64,000 bases of DNA from Halocaridina rubra (Eukaryota > Arthropoda > Malacostraca > Decapoda > Atyidae), in assembly GCA_037179515.1 (NCBI GenBank), contig JAXCGZ010003877.1:1-64000 (forward strand), in the 5' to 3' direction. Positions within the stretch are counted from its first letter, which is position 1, and each line of letters begins with the position of its first letter. A program made the translations under genes and the position numbers. A model generated the notes under the pieces. That model worked only from the letters and a program-made list of their open reading frames with translations, did no database searches and was not told where the DNA came from. This document shows positions 20,289 to 35,564 of the stretch, one piece after another.

Positions 20289-21165
20289 ATTATAGTAAAT
20301 AAGCACCCTCGGACGCTTCTTCCACGAGTACAAAGAGGATTACGATAAGAAAAGATCATCATCATTATACATTATATATACACCCACCCTACCTCTGTCA
20401 TATGTCTATCTAATCTACATTTAAAGGTGTCTAAGGTATTGGCATTTATTATCCTACTAGGAATACTCTACGGTATTACCAAGCCAGTTTTCACCAATTT
20501 CCCTTCTGAACCTAAATTTATCAAGATTAAGTCCATTACCCATTACGAGTTCTGGTTTGATCATGAATTTTTAAAACTTTATTAATATCACCCTTGTTAA
20601 TCCCTTTAAACCATTTATACACCTCAATCATATCCCCCCTAACTCTGCGCCTCTCTAGAGAATGTAGATTAAGTTTTTTTAATGTCATATGTTAGATTTA
20701 GACATTGAATACTTAATTTTTTTTTTTCGTTTTTTAGTCTTGCTTTGGTTATTTATAAGTTTTATTTTATCTCTGTATACATTTGCAGATAGAGGTTCGT
20801 TCTCCTGCATCCACCTCCTCTTCTACTACATAAGTTACTTGCTCACTGCCACCATGCATGTCCCAGTGTTGCCCACTGCATAATATAGTAAAGTATAGTA
20901 ATGTATGTTAATTTCTAGCTGTAAAGTGAATATGAATATCTTTTGTATACTCTTAAAAATAGATACAGGCTTTCTGCTATGTAGTAATAAAATATTTTAT
21001 TTTACTTATATTATATCTTTGGCATGGTGTGTCTATGTAAGGTTTGGAACGTATCTATGCCCTTTATCATTGTTTCCTATGGAAAATAACTCGTATTTTC
21101 ACGCGATTTTCCATTTACCCGACACTTCTCAGAACCTATCTAGGCGTTATTCTGAGAACTAGGTG
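20203..21165 (-). mobile_element. Family A element, copy A3 (inverted relative to A2)
   Basis: About 963 bp bounded by TA on the left (AAGTA then CACCTTGTTCC) and TG on the right (CTAGGTG, then TG, a likely mutated TA). It is the reverse orientation of A2 with the same captured LINE fragment (20385-20690, minus). It lies inside a repeat unit that is uninterrupted at 22050-22080, giving a clear nested insertion. Confidence 0.8.
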
Positions 21166-22500
21166 TGCAGAACGATATACGTGTTCTTTGTAACGAATTA
21201 CGTATGATTTCTTTTTCTCTCAGCTGACTTCACTTATGTTAAGATTTCGTGCAGCATGGTCGATAGATAGAATAATGTTTAGAACCAAAGAATATTAATA
21301 ATACTATAATCTTCAAAACTAGATAAACCTCAAATAGGGTGAGTAAATAAATATTTTATGAGTAAGATATTGTGCCTGAATAAGCATCTTCTACTGCTTA
21401 ATGCGATTGAATATTATGAAGAGAATTGAAAAAAGCATTAAGATCAAACGGCAAACAAACTTGCGATATAATATCGTCAGGGAAATGGCGTGTGAGGGTG
21501 TATCAGCTGATACAGAATTTGCAGATAGAGGTTCGTTCTCCCGCATCCTCCTCCTCTTCTACCGCTTAATGCGATCGAATATTATGAAGAGAATTGAAAA
21601 AAAGCATTAAGAACAACAGCAAACAAACTTGCGATATAATATCGTCAGGGTAATAGCGTGCGAGGGTGTATCAGCTGATACGGAAGCGCCAAAACTTTTG
21701 AAGATTATGGTTCGTTCTCCCGCATCCTCCTCCTCTTCTACTGCTTAATGCGATCGAATATTATGAAGAGAATTGAAAAGAAGCATTAAGAACAAACAGC
21801 AAACAAACTTTCGATATAATATCGTCAGGGAAATAGCGTGCGAGGGTGTATCAGCTGATACAGAAGAGCCAAAACGTTTGCAGATCGAGGTTCGTTCTCC
21901 CCCATCCACCTCCTCTTCTACCACTTAATGCAATCGAATATTATGAAAAGAATTGAAAAAAGTATTAAGAACAAACAGCAAACAAACTTTCGATATAACA
22001 TCGTCAGGGAAATAACGTGTAGAGAATATATATATATTTCATATAAGTTTCCCACGTACAGTACGATCTAAGTTTTCTTTGTAACGAATTGCATAGTTTT
22101 CTTTTTCTCTCAGCTGACTTTGTTTACCCTAAGATTTCGTGAAGCATGGTCGATATGTAAAGAAGATAAAATAATGTTTAGAACCAAGGGATATTAATAC
22201 TATAATCTTGAAAATTATATAAACCCCAAATAGGGTGAGTAAATAAATATTTTATAAGTAATATATTGTGCTTGAATAGCGATAAGCATCAATTGATACG
22301 GAAGCGGCAAAACTTTTTGTTTAGAGGCTCGTTCTCCCGTATCCTCCTCCTCTTCTACCGCTTAATGCGATCGAATATTCATGAAGAAAATTGAAAAAAA
22401 GCGTTAAGAACAAACAGCAAACAAATTTTCAATACAATACTGTCAGGGAAATAGTGGCGTGCGAGGGTGCATCCGCTGATACAGAGGCAAACAATCAAAC
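21166..22500 (-). repeat. Tandem array of ~175-180 bp units
   Basis: Repeated blocks start near CTTAATGCGATCGAATATTATGAAGA (about 21396, 21566, 21745, 21926 and 22366). Each continues with AACAGCAAACAAACTTGCGATATAATATCGTC, GGGAAATAGCGTG and a palindromic TATCAGCTGATA core, then GAGGTTCGTTCTCC. The same units in the opposite orientation occur at 38380-39180 and 44520-44870 inside family A copies. This may be a third family A copy expanded by tandem duplication. Confidence 0.75.
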
Positions 22501-23587
22501 ATTTATTTCCATTTTTGTACAATGGTTATTCTTCTAAGATTAAAAGTTACTTATAAGTAGACATGTAATTGAACTAATAAGTATGAGGGTAATACATACA
22601 GTTACATTAAATGTAGCTTTCCTTCCAAGAAAATAGTAATGCTGTAATAAAAATGTTAACAATAATGTTAATAATAAAGTAGTAATAATAACACTCGATA
22701 CAGTATCGTTATTATCGGCATCATCACCACATTTGTTTTCCTTACTATGAGAATAATTAGTTCTTCACTTAGAGAACAGAGAAGTCGATATCAGTTTACA
22801 TATAGAGAGGTCAGTGTTTAGAGAAATTGCATTAAATTACTAAGTTTAGTTCATGTGTGAGCAGCAACTATTTGTCCAAAAGTAAATAAAATTGAAAAAT
22901 ATCACCAAGAAAATATTAGAAAAAAAAAATAATTTTGTGTACCCTGCATGTGTTTATATTTGAAAATCTTCATGAAAATATATACAGTATATATACTACT
23001 ACTCCATCTGTGCAAAATTCTTCCAAAAATTATTCCATTTTTAAGATAAATAGTGATTTTCTTTAAAAATAATTAGTGCAAATTAATCTGTCTTGACTGT
23101 TGTGTTTTATGAACAATTCGAGATGTAATCGTGAAATCTTAAAAACCAGTCTTTTTCAATATTTGGTTATGGAAATCTCTACAGGTTATGATTTTGCAAA
23201 TCAATTGTAATGGGATTTGCTTTATTTTATATCAAATACTCAAACATAAAGGTTATTATTCTAATATGGGAAATGATAATGCTTATAGTACCTGTGCGGA
23301 ACTTAGAAATTATTATACGATATTTGAATTAATGAATTATAAAAAAATTTCAAATTATTTTTTTTTATACTTTTGTTTGTAATTACCTTGATTAGGAACT
23401 ATATGAGTTGTATTTGTGCATAGAAAGTATATTATTAGAACGATTGCTGTTGGAATACATTTTTCTGTTCATGTTTTTTTTTTTGAAGTAATATGATTTA
23501 TCTATTAGGTGTAACCTTGGTGATGACTCTGAATCGAATATAAACTAAACTCACTAACCTATTTGCGTAACATAGATAAAATTGCAT
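22501..23587. other. AT-rich intronic sequence, nothing recognised
   Basis: No supported ORF or repeat family. The composition is strongly AT-rich with short T and A runs. Confidence 0.5.
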
Positions 23588-23761
<174 letters not shown>

Positions 23762-23876
23762 CATTCAATTACGTATGGTGCAGTGAATATAAACTTTTTT
23801 ATATATGTATGTGTATATGTATGTATGTGTGTATGTATGTGTATATATATGTGTATATGTATATATATATATCCTG

Positions 23877-24103
23877 TGCCCTGTGGGGCGGGCACAATAT
23901 CAAAGAATAGCCTCACCGTATTCCCTGTGTGTCGTAAAAGGCGACTAAAAGTGGACGGGGCGGGGGGACTGGGAATCCCCCCCCTTGTACCAACCTCCTG
24001 TGAGACGTCAAAGAAGAAGGGGAGTGGGGGGGAGAATAACTTCTCCCCAAACTGTTTTCCTTTTTTGATGTCGGCTACCCCCCAATTTAAGGGGGAAACA
24101 GCC

Positions 24104-24106
<3 letters not shown>
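23877..24106 (+). repeat. SINE-like dispersed repeat, copy 2
   Basis: The best-preserved copy of the family also seen at 15838 and 41140. It has CCCTGTGTGTCGTAAAAGGC, GGGGGACTGGGAATCCCC and a final TCGGCTACCCCCCAATTTAAGGGGG-type block that can fold (CCCCC...GGGGG). It ends with CCAAGG followed directly by a long (TA)n tract and is preceded by TA/TG-rich DNA. No ORF. The structure suggests a SINE whose 3' tail is TA-rich. Confidence 0.7.

Positions 24107-24165
<59 letters not shown>
24107..24165. repeat. (TA)n microsatellite
   Basis: A 59-base TA run between the SINE-like repeat and family A copy A4. Confidence 0.97.
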
Positions 24166-24168
<3 letters not shown>

Positions 24169-24659
24169 CTTGTTCTCAAAATAACGCCTAGACAGGTTCT
24201 CAAAAGTGTCGGGTAAATGGAATATCGCGTGAAAAAACGAGTCATTTTCCATAGGAAACAATGATAAAGGGCATAAATAAGTTCCAAACCTTACATAGAC
24301 ACACCATGCCCAAGATATAAGATAAGTAAAAAACATATTTTATTACTACATAGCAAAGCAGAAAGCCCTGTATCTATTTTTAAGAGTATACAAAAGATAT
24401 TCATATTCACTTTACAGCTAGAAATTAACACACATTACTGTACTGTACTCTATTATGCAGTGGGCAACAGTCATACAGTACACTGGGACATGCTTGGTGG
24501 CAGTGAGCAAGTAACTTATGCAGTAGAAGAGGAAGAGGATGCAGGAGAACGAACCTCTATCTGCAAATGTAAACAAAGATAAAATAAAAATTATAAATAA
24601 CCAAAGCAAAACTAAAAAACGAAAAAAAAAATTAATTATGTAATGCCTAAATTACCATA

Positions 24660-24980
24660 TGACAGATTAAAAAAGACTTAAATCTACATTCTCTAGAGTG
24701 GCGCAGAGTTAGGGGGGAAATGAATGAGATGCATAAATGGTTTAAAGGGATTAACAAGGGTGATATTAATAGTTTTAAAAATTCATGATCAAACCAGAAC
24801 TCATAATAGGTAATGGATTTAAGCTTGATAAATTTAGGTTCAGAAGGGAAATTGGTGAAAATTGGCTTGGTAATACCGTAGAGTATTCCTAGTAGGATTA
24901 TAAATGCCAATACCTTAGACACCTTCAATTGTAAATTAGATAGACATATGACAGAGGTAGGGTGGGTGTATATATGATGT
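24660..24980 (+). pseudogene. Captured LINE RT C-terminal fragment in A4
   Basis: The same degraded fragment as in A2: the RLKKT...LRSTFSRVAQS-like start, GDMNEMHKWFKGINKGDINS, the FRFRREIGENW segment and the [13 protein letters not shown] end, interrupted by stops. Confidence 0.72.
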
Positions 24981-25061
24981 ATAATGATGATGATCTTTTC
25001 TTATCGCAATCCTCTTTGTACTCGTGGAAGAAGTGTTTGCGGGCGCTTATTAAACCAAAAA

Positions 25062-25163
<102 letters not shown>

Positions 25164-25273
25164 TAATAATATTTTTTTTGGGGGGGGGCGCTATTCGCGA
25201 AATTCGAAATTTTTACTATTGGGGGCATTATTGCAATTTCGCGGATAAAGAAATCGCGCATAAAAGGAAGAAG

Positions 25274-25383
<110 letters not shown>

Positions 25384-26489
25384 TGTTACCCCGCTGTATC
25401 ACGCTTTTTGGTTCGCAGTCTCACTCTATCGCGGTTTTTTTGGGGATAAATTATTATTTTATTTTATGGGTATACGCAAAAATATTAAAATATTGAAAAA
25501 AAAAAAATTTCAGTATTTTCATTTTTTTTATTGGAAAAAAATTTTCATTATTCAATTGATAAAAAAAAATTATTTCCCAGCCTACGAATAATAAAACAGT
25601 AAAAAAATAGTAAAAAACATAAATTTAGATATACGTACGTACAGTATAACTCACAGTACAGGGTATTGCATCATGCAAAACAGTGTCCGATAGCGTACAA
25701 TGTATTGAGGTCACAGCTACGTGAGCTAGCATATATATTTATATTTCCAGTAGTTTCATGATTTTATTGATAAAAAAAAAGCATTTCTTAGCCTAAGAAT
25801 AATAAAACAGCAAAAAATAGTAAACAGTATTGCACCACGTAAAATACGATACCGGTATCAGTGTTTCGGAAAACGCAAAGGCTCTCACCTACATGACCTA
25901 GTGAATATTAAAATTTTCATTATTTTATTGATAAAACAAGTATTTCCTGGCCTAAGAATAATAAAACAGTAAAAAATAATAAAAAAAAACATATACAGTA
26001 CTAAAAGTACTTTTACCATGTAAAATACGATACCGCTATCAAGGTTTTGGAAAACGAAAAGGCTCTCACCCACGTGACCTAGTGAATATTAAAATTTTCA
26101 TTATTTTATTGATAAAACAAGTATTTCATAGCCTAAGAATAATAAAACAGAAAAAAATAATAAAAAACATAAAGTACTAACAGTATTTCACCATGTAAAA
26201 TACGATACCGCTATCAACGTTTCGGAAACGAAAAGGATCTCACCTACGTGAGATAGTTCATGGAATGCTATTGGCTGAAAGGTCGGGAGACAACGAATCA
26301 CAGAATTGTTTTTCAATATTTTCTGTATCATGGGGTCTGATTGGCTTTTTCATTGCAGTTTGCTTTTCCCTCCAATTTCCAATGTGCCGCCTCACTCGCT
26401 CAGTCTAACTCTCGTGTGCGCCGTTCTCGTTGTGCTTACTAATACGCTTTGCTTGTGATTTTTTTTACTCGCATATTAAAACCTTTGCA

Positions 26490-28249
26490 ATGCCTCCCAA
26501 GCATCCTTCATCTTCTAAGGCTTCTTGTAGTGAGCCTAAGCGGCAAAGGAAAATGTTAACCATTGTAGATAAAGTGAAACTCAGATATGTTGAAAGAAGG
26601 AAAAAAAGTTTGTGGATGTCGGCCGCTATTTTGGCCTCAATGAATCTACTGTGCGTTACATAAAAAAGGACGAGGCAAAGATCAGGAAAACAGCGAGCAT
26701 TTCTTTTAATAAATCGGCGAAGAGGCTCGTATCACCCCGCAATAAGGCAGTAGTGCGGATGGAAGCTGCTTTGGCCCTGTGGATTGCTGATTGCGGAAAA
26801 AAAAACATCAGCTTAGACACCAATTTCATACAAACAAAGGCGAAGAAGCTGTACGAGACATTCGCTGCAAATGACGACAGTGACGACCGTGGAGAGGAGG
26901 GGAGAGAAGAAGATATCGACGACCCACAACCAGGACCCTCCAGCGATTCTCCATCGAGGATACAACCGTTCGTTGCTAGCAGGGGATGGTTCTTCAGATT
27001 TCAAAAACGCTATGGCCTAAAGAGCGTTTCAGTTTATGGCGAGGCTGCCTCTGCAGATACAGCTGCCGCAGAAAATTGTGTCAAGAATGACTTCAAGAAA
27101 ATTATCGCCGAAGGGGAATATGTTCCTGAGCAAGTCTTCAACATGGATGAGACTGGGTTATTTTGGAAGAGAATGCCATCTCGCACTTTTCTCTTCAAGG
27201 AAGAAGCTAAAGTCCCGGGATTTAAAGCGCACAAAGATCGTGTTACCCTCATCATGTGCGGGAATGCTGCGGGCTTCATCTTAAAGCCTGGGCTTCTCTA
27301 CAAGTCAAAGAACCCTAGGGCTTTGAAGAACAAGAATAAGAATCTGCTGCCAGTGTATTGGATGCATAACCCCAAGGCCTGGATCACGAAAAGCCTCACA
27401 TTGGACTGGTTTTACCAATGCTTTATCCCTCAGGTAAAACTTTATCTTATGGAAAAAGGCCTTGAATTTAAAGTCCTTCTTTTGATGGATAATGCTGGTG
27501 GCCACGCAACCAAGCTCCAATATGACGGTGTTCAAGTTGAGTTCCTGCCACTGAATACAACGTCACTGATTCAGCCTATGGATCAAGGCGTTATTCGTGC
27601 GTTCAAGGCCCTATACACACGAAATGCCCTGGCGAACCTAGTTGATTCCATGGATTCGGACAAAGACTTCTCATTGAAGACTTACTGGCGTAATTACACG
27701 ATTGCCACATGCCTACAAAATATTCAGAAAGCAATCAAAAAGATGAAGTCGGCCACAATCAATGCCAGCTGGAAGAAATTGTGGCCCGAAGCCATCCACG
27801 ACTACGAGGGATTTGCTCCTGTCGAGGTGCAGAAGGCGGCAGTTGCGAAAGCTGTGAAGTTGGCTGCATTGCTAGGAGGAGAAGGCTTTAAAGATATGAC
27901 TCCCGAAGATGCGAATGAACTGATTGACTGCCACTCGCAGCCTTTGAGTGATGGAGACTTGGATGAAATGACGAAATCAGCGAGCGAAGAAGAGGAAGAA
28001 CTTGAGGAATTGCACGAACCAACTGAAGAACCTGGCCTTACACTCGAACGTTTGGCGACCATGTATAAACATTAAAAAGCACTCCAACAACTCTCGCAGG
28101 AACATGATGAAAATATGGTTCGTTCCGGTACCTTCTGTAATTTTCTCGACGATGCCATGACTCCTTACCATGCCATGTTCCAACAAATGAAGAAACAACA
28201 ACAGCAACTCCCCATTACCATGTTCTTCCCCCACAAAAAGCAGCCATAA
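26490..28249 (+). pseudogene. Tigger/pogo transposase (frameshifted, with one nonsense codon)
   Basis: The start MPPKHPSSSKASCSEPKRQR matches three deleted copies in this window. A net -1 shift near 26583-26610 (two bases lost, then one extra A in an A-run, relative to the copy at 40482) moves the frame. The main frame 26612-28075 shows an N-terminal HTH remnant (VGRYFGLNEST), a CENP-B-type DNA-binding region (SRGWFFRFQKRYGL), and a DDE domain. The three catalytic aspartates are in NMDETG (D179 of this frame), LMDNAGGH (D293) and PMDQG (D324), giving 30 residues between the last two. The frame meets TAA at 28073-28075 but continues in the same frame for 57 codons to a TAA at 28247-28249, rich in Q and H. 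It would excise and insert Tigger-family elements at TA. Confidence 0.88.
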
Positions 28250-28340
28250 AGCTTTTATTGGCTGTGAAATAATTTCCTCCGGAGTCGAGAATGATGATCA
28301 TCACCTCATTCACGGTAAGTTTACCTATCATGTACAAATG

Positions 28341-29430
28341 TATGTCACGTCATTATCACCTCATTCACCGTAATTTTATCTATCACTTTCATAAAAATTT
28401 ACGTTGCTTGTTGGTATTTATAATGTAAAGGGTGTTTTTTTAACAGTGCAGGGAGGGTTTATACAGTACGTAAACGAAAAAATAACTGTAAATGAGTATG
28501 TATGTCACGTCATTATCACCTCATTCACCGTAATTTTATCTATCACTTTCATAAAAATTTACGTTGCTTGCTGTTATCTATAATGTTAAGGGTGTTTTTT
28601 ATAACAGTACAGGGAGGGTTTATACAGTATGTAAATGAAAAAATAATTGTAAATGAGTATGTATGTCACGTCATTATCACCTCATTCACCGTAATTTTAT
28701 CTATCACTTTCATAAAAATTTACGTTGCTTGCTGTTATTTATAATGTAAAGGGTGTTTTTTTAACAGTGCAGGGAGGGTTTATACAGTACGTAAACAAAA
28801 AAATAATTGTAAATGAGTATGTATGTCACGTCATCATCACATTCACGGTAAGTTTTCCTATCACTTTCATAAAAGTTTACGTTGCTTGCTGTTATCTATA
28901 ATGTTAAGGGTGTTTTTTTTTAACAGTGCAGGGAGGGTTTATACAGTACGTAAATGAAAAAATAATTGTAAATGAGTATGTATGTCACGTCATTATCACC
29001 TCATTCACCGTAATTTTATCTATCACTTTCATAAAAATTTACGTTGCTTACTGTTATTTATAATGTATAGGGTGTTTTTTTAACAGTGCAGGGAGGGTTT
29101 ATACAGTACGTAAACGAAAAAATAACTGTAAATGAGCATGTATGTCACGTCATCATCACATTCACGGTAAGTTTTCCTATCACTTTCATAAAAATTTACG
29201 TTGCTTGCTATTATCTATAATGTTAAGGGAGTTTTTTTAACAGTGCAGGGAGGGTTTATACAGTACGTAAATGAAAAAATAATTGTAAATGAGTATGTAT
29301 GTCACGTCATTATCACCTCATTTACCGTAATTTTATCTATCACTTTCATAAAAATTTACGTTGCTTGCTGTTATTTATAATGTAAAGGGAGTTTTTTTTA
29401 ACTGTGCAGGGAGGGTTTATACAGTGTAAA
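28341..29430 (+). repeat. ~160-bp tandem array in the 3' region of Tigger-1
   Basis: Seven units start at TATGTCACGTCAT (28341, 28501, 28662, 28822, 28981, 29141 and about 29298; period 157-161). Each holds CATTCACCGTAATTTTATC, CACTTTCATAAAAATTTACG, AACAGTGCAGGGAGGGTTTA and ATACAGTACGTAAA. Single units or shorter arrays occur in every deleted copy (32120-32350, 34480-34640, 35690-36400, 40660-40800), so the array belongs to the element. Confidence 0.9.
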
Positions 29431-29539
29431 CGTAAAAATATATTAAAATATCTATGTACATATAGGCGGATCCTACTTCGCGGATTTCCTGGTTCGCGGT
29501 GGGTCCCGGAACCGAACTACCACGATAAGTGAGGCAACA

Positions 29540-32776
<3,237 letters not shown>

Positions 32777-33194
32777 AATGACCTATCAGATATGAAGGGA
32801 TTATAAAAGTTGTGTAATGAATATCCAGCTCTCTGCTGGGTTTTAATATACCTCCCCATTACTTTTATGATGTCTATTCCAAAAATTCTCCTTACATATT
32901 ATTATTATTATTATTATTTTTAACAATAATTTTCCTTTGATGATGATTGTGGAGATTATTATTATTATTATTAATTTCATTATTATTACGAATTTGTAAT
33001 TAAACCATTATTTTTACAATAAATAATGTAGTTTTGGTTGAATAAACAAGAGTTAATTAAAGATGTCTCTCTCTCTCCAACATTCTATTCTACCCATCCC
33101 CCCACATTCTCTTTGTCGCAGTCAACAAGGGAGGGACACTGTACACAGTTATTAAAGTAAATAAACCAACAGATGTACAAACAATGATGAGCCC

Positions 33195-33264
<70 letters not shown>

Positions 33265-33307
33265 TAATAATCTCCACAATCATCATCAAAGGAAATTCAT
33301 TGTTGCC

Positions 33308-33341
<34 letters not shown>

Positions 33342-33557
33342 GATCTAAGGAGAATTATTGGAATAGACATCATGAAAGTAATGCAGAGGTATATTAAAAC
33401 CCAGCATTACACTCTCCATCTCTGTTTCTCTTTACAGCTTGATAAAGGCTATTTTATTTTATCATTTCTGGCCCATCCTGGTGTGTGTAAAAAAAAAAAA
33501 AAAAGCGATGCACTGAATCCGCGATAGGTGAACCTCGAAATAGTGAGGGATTACTGT
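32777..33557. mobile_element. Palindromic element family B, copy B2
   Basis: The left arm is truncated at 32777. The centre has (TCTC)n, CAACATTCTATTCTACCC and AACAGATGTACAAACAATG. The right arm is complete, ending AAAGCGATGCACTGAATCCG, then CGATAGGTGAACC and TAGTGAGGGATTACTG before TA. This gives the intact family B terminus. Long (AAT)n tracts lie at 33198-33262 and 33308-33341. Confidence 0.75.
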
Positions 33558-33995
33558 ATATATTAATGGTTGTGACACCAGGACGGGCCAAAAATTAATA
33601 AAATAAAACAGCATTTATCGGGCCTGGGCACGATGAATACATAAAGTAAAGAGAAAGAGAGATGGAGAGTGTAAAGACCTGTCAGATGTGAAGGGATTAT
33701 AAAGATGTGTAATGAATATCCAATTCTCTGCTGGATTCAATATACCTCTGCATTATTTTCATGATGTCTATTCCAAAAATTCTCCTTAGACATTATTATT
33801 ATTATTATTATTATAATTGTTATTATTATTATTTTAATTGCCGACAACAATTTTCCTTTGATGATGATTGTGGAGATTATTATGATTATTATTGTTATTA
33901 TTATTATTATTACTACGAATTTGTCATTAAACCATTATTTTTATAATAAATAATGTAATTTTGGTTGAATGAACAAGTGTTAATTAAAGATGTTT
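33558..33995. mobile_element. Palindromic element family B, copy B3 (left half)
   Basis: Starts TATTAATGGTTGTGACACCAGG and continues through CAGATGTGAAGGGATTATAAAG, the ATT tract, CCTTTGATGATGATTGTGGAG and TTTTGGTTGAATGAACAAG to a CT-rich segment. The right arm is missing. A 33-bp insert not seen in B1 (GGGCCTGGGCACGATGAATAC region, near 33620) is present. Confidence 0.65.
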
Positions 33996-34277
33996 GTTTC
34001 TCTCTCTCTTTCTCTGTCAACCTCTTTCCCCATTTATTGTCGTCATCTTTCATTTACTCTTTCTATTTATATACATATTTTACATTTATTTTGACGTTTA
34101 CTGCATAAACCCTCCCTGCACTGTTAACAAACCACCCTTTACTTTATTATTAACAGTGAACAAGCGTAAATTCAAATGATCATGATACTATGAAGATTGA
34201 AAAAGCATTAAGAACAAACAGCAAACAAACTTTTGATATAATATTGTCAGGGAAATAGCGTGTAGAGAATATGTATA
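33996..34277 (-). repeat. Host repeat unit, left part, interrupted by the Tigger nest
   Basis: CATAAACCCTCCCTGCACTG, ACAAACCACCCTTTACTT, GCAAACAAACTTTTGATATA and GGGAAATAGCGTGTAGAGAAT match 19990-20190 and 21960-22030. The sequence stops at the TA before position 34278 and resumes at 37873 (TTTAAGTTTCCCATGTACAG). The outer Tigger was therefore inserted in this repeat. Confidence 0.7.
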
Positions 34278-34695
34278 CAGTGTTCCATCAATTATCGCGA
34301 AGGTTCGGTTCCAGGACCCGGCGCGAGACAGGAAAATCGTGGAGTAGGATCAGCCTATATGTACATAGATATTTTAATTTATTTTTACGTTTACACCGTA
34401 TATACAGTATAAACCCTCCCTATACTGTTAACAAACCACCCTTTACTTCATATATAACAGCATGCAAGAGTAACTTTATATGACATACTCATGTATACAG
34501 GTATTTTACAATTATTTTTACGTTTACTGTATAAACCCTCCCTGCACTGTTAAAAAACCCCCTTTACTTTATAAATAACAGCATGCAACGTAAATTTATA
34601 TGTATGTGATAGGCAAACTTACCGTGAATGAGGTGGTAATGAGTTTGTAGACGCCAGAGGAAATTATTCCGCAGCCAATAACAGCTTTACGGCTG

Positions 34696-34854
34696 TTATT
34701 CATTGAGGCCAAAATAGCGGCCGACATCCGTAAACCTTTTTCCTTCTTTCAACATTTCTAAGAGTTTCACCTTATCTGTTATGGTTAACATTTTCCTTTG
34801 CCGCTTAGGCTCACTACAAGAAGCCTTAGAAGATGAAGGATGCTTGGAAGGCAT
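34696..34854 (-). CDS. Tigger N-terminal helix-turn-helix-only ORF (52 aa)
   Basis: MPSKHPSSSKASCSEPKRQR, then KMLTITDKVKLLEMLKEGKR and FTDVGRYFGLNE, then stop. No frameshift is present, unlike Tigger-1. An internal deletion joins the GLNE codons directly to the sequence after the transposase stop (CAGCCGTAAAGC), so the frame ends at once. The retained segment corresponds to part of the first CENP-B/psq-type HTH. It may be just a deletion by-product; a DNA-binding competitor peptide is a possibility I cannot test. Confidence 0.6.
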   Translation of the reverse strand: MPSKHPSSSKASCSEPKRQRKMLTITDKVKLLEMLKEGKRFTDVGRYFGLNE

Positions 34855-35564
34855 TGCAAAGGTTAAAATATGCGAGTAAAAAATCACAAGCAAAACGTAT
34901 TAATAAGCACAACGTGAACGGCGCACACGTGAGTTAGACTGAACGAGAGAGGCGAGACAATGGAAGATGGTGCAAGCCTTTGTCCGAAACGCTGATAGCG
35001 GTATCGTATTTTACATGTTGCAATACTGTTAGTATTTATGTTTTTTACTATTTTTTACTGTTTTATTATTCTTAGGCTAAGCTATACGTTTTTTTATCAG
35101 TAAAATCATGAAACTACTGGAAATTTTAATATATATGCTAGCTCACGTAGGTGCGACCCCAATACATTGTACGCTATCGGACACTATATCACAAGATGCA
35201 ATACTGTGAGTTATATATCTTAATTTATGTTTTTTACTATTTAATACTGTTACATATCTAAATTTATGTTTTTTACTAGTTTTTACTGTTTTATTACTCT
35301 TAGGCTAGGAAATACTTGTTTTATAGGTTCGACCCTTTTCGTTTTCCGAAACGCTGATACCAGTATCGTATTTTACATGGTGCAATACTGTTAGTATTTA
35401 TGTTTTTTACTATTTTTAACTGTTTTAATATTCTTCGGCTAAGAAATAAGTTTTTTATCAATAAAATCATGAAACTACTGGAAATTTTAATATATATGCT
35501 AGCTCACGTAGGTGCGACCCCAATACATTGTACGCTATCGGACACTATTTCACATGATGCAATA

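Noticed and set aside
26813..28234. Minus-strand ORFs across the Tigger transposase
   Set aside because: Antisense shadows of the transposase frame.
28341..29430. CRISPR-like repeat array
   Set aside because: Whole 160-bp units repeat without unique spacers, inside a eukaryotic DNA transposon.
33085..33373. Poly-Leu, poly-Tyr and poly-Ile ORFs
   Set aside because: Translations of AAT/ATT microsatellites in family B elements.
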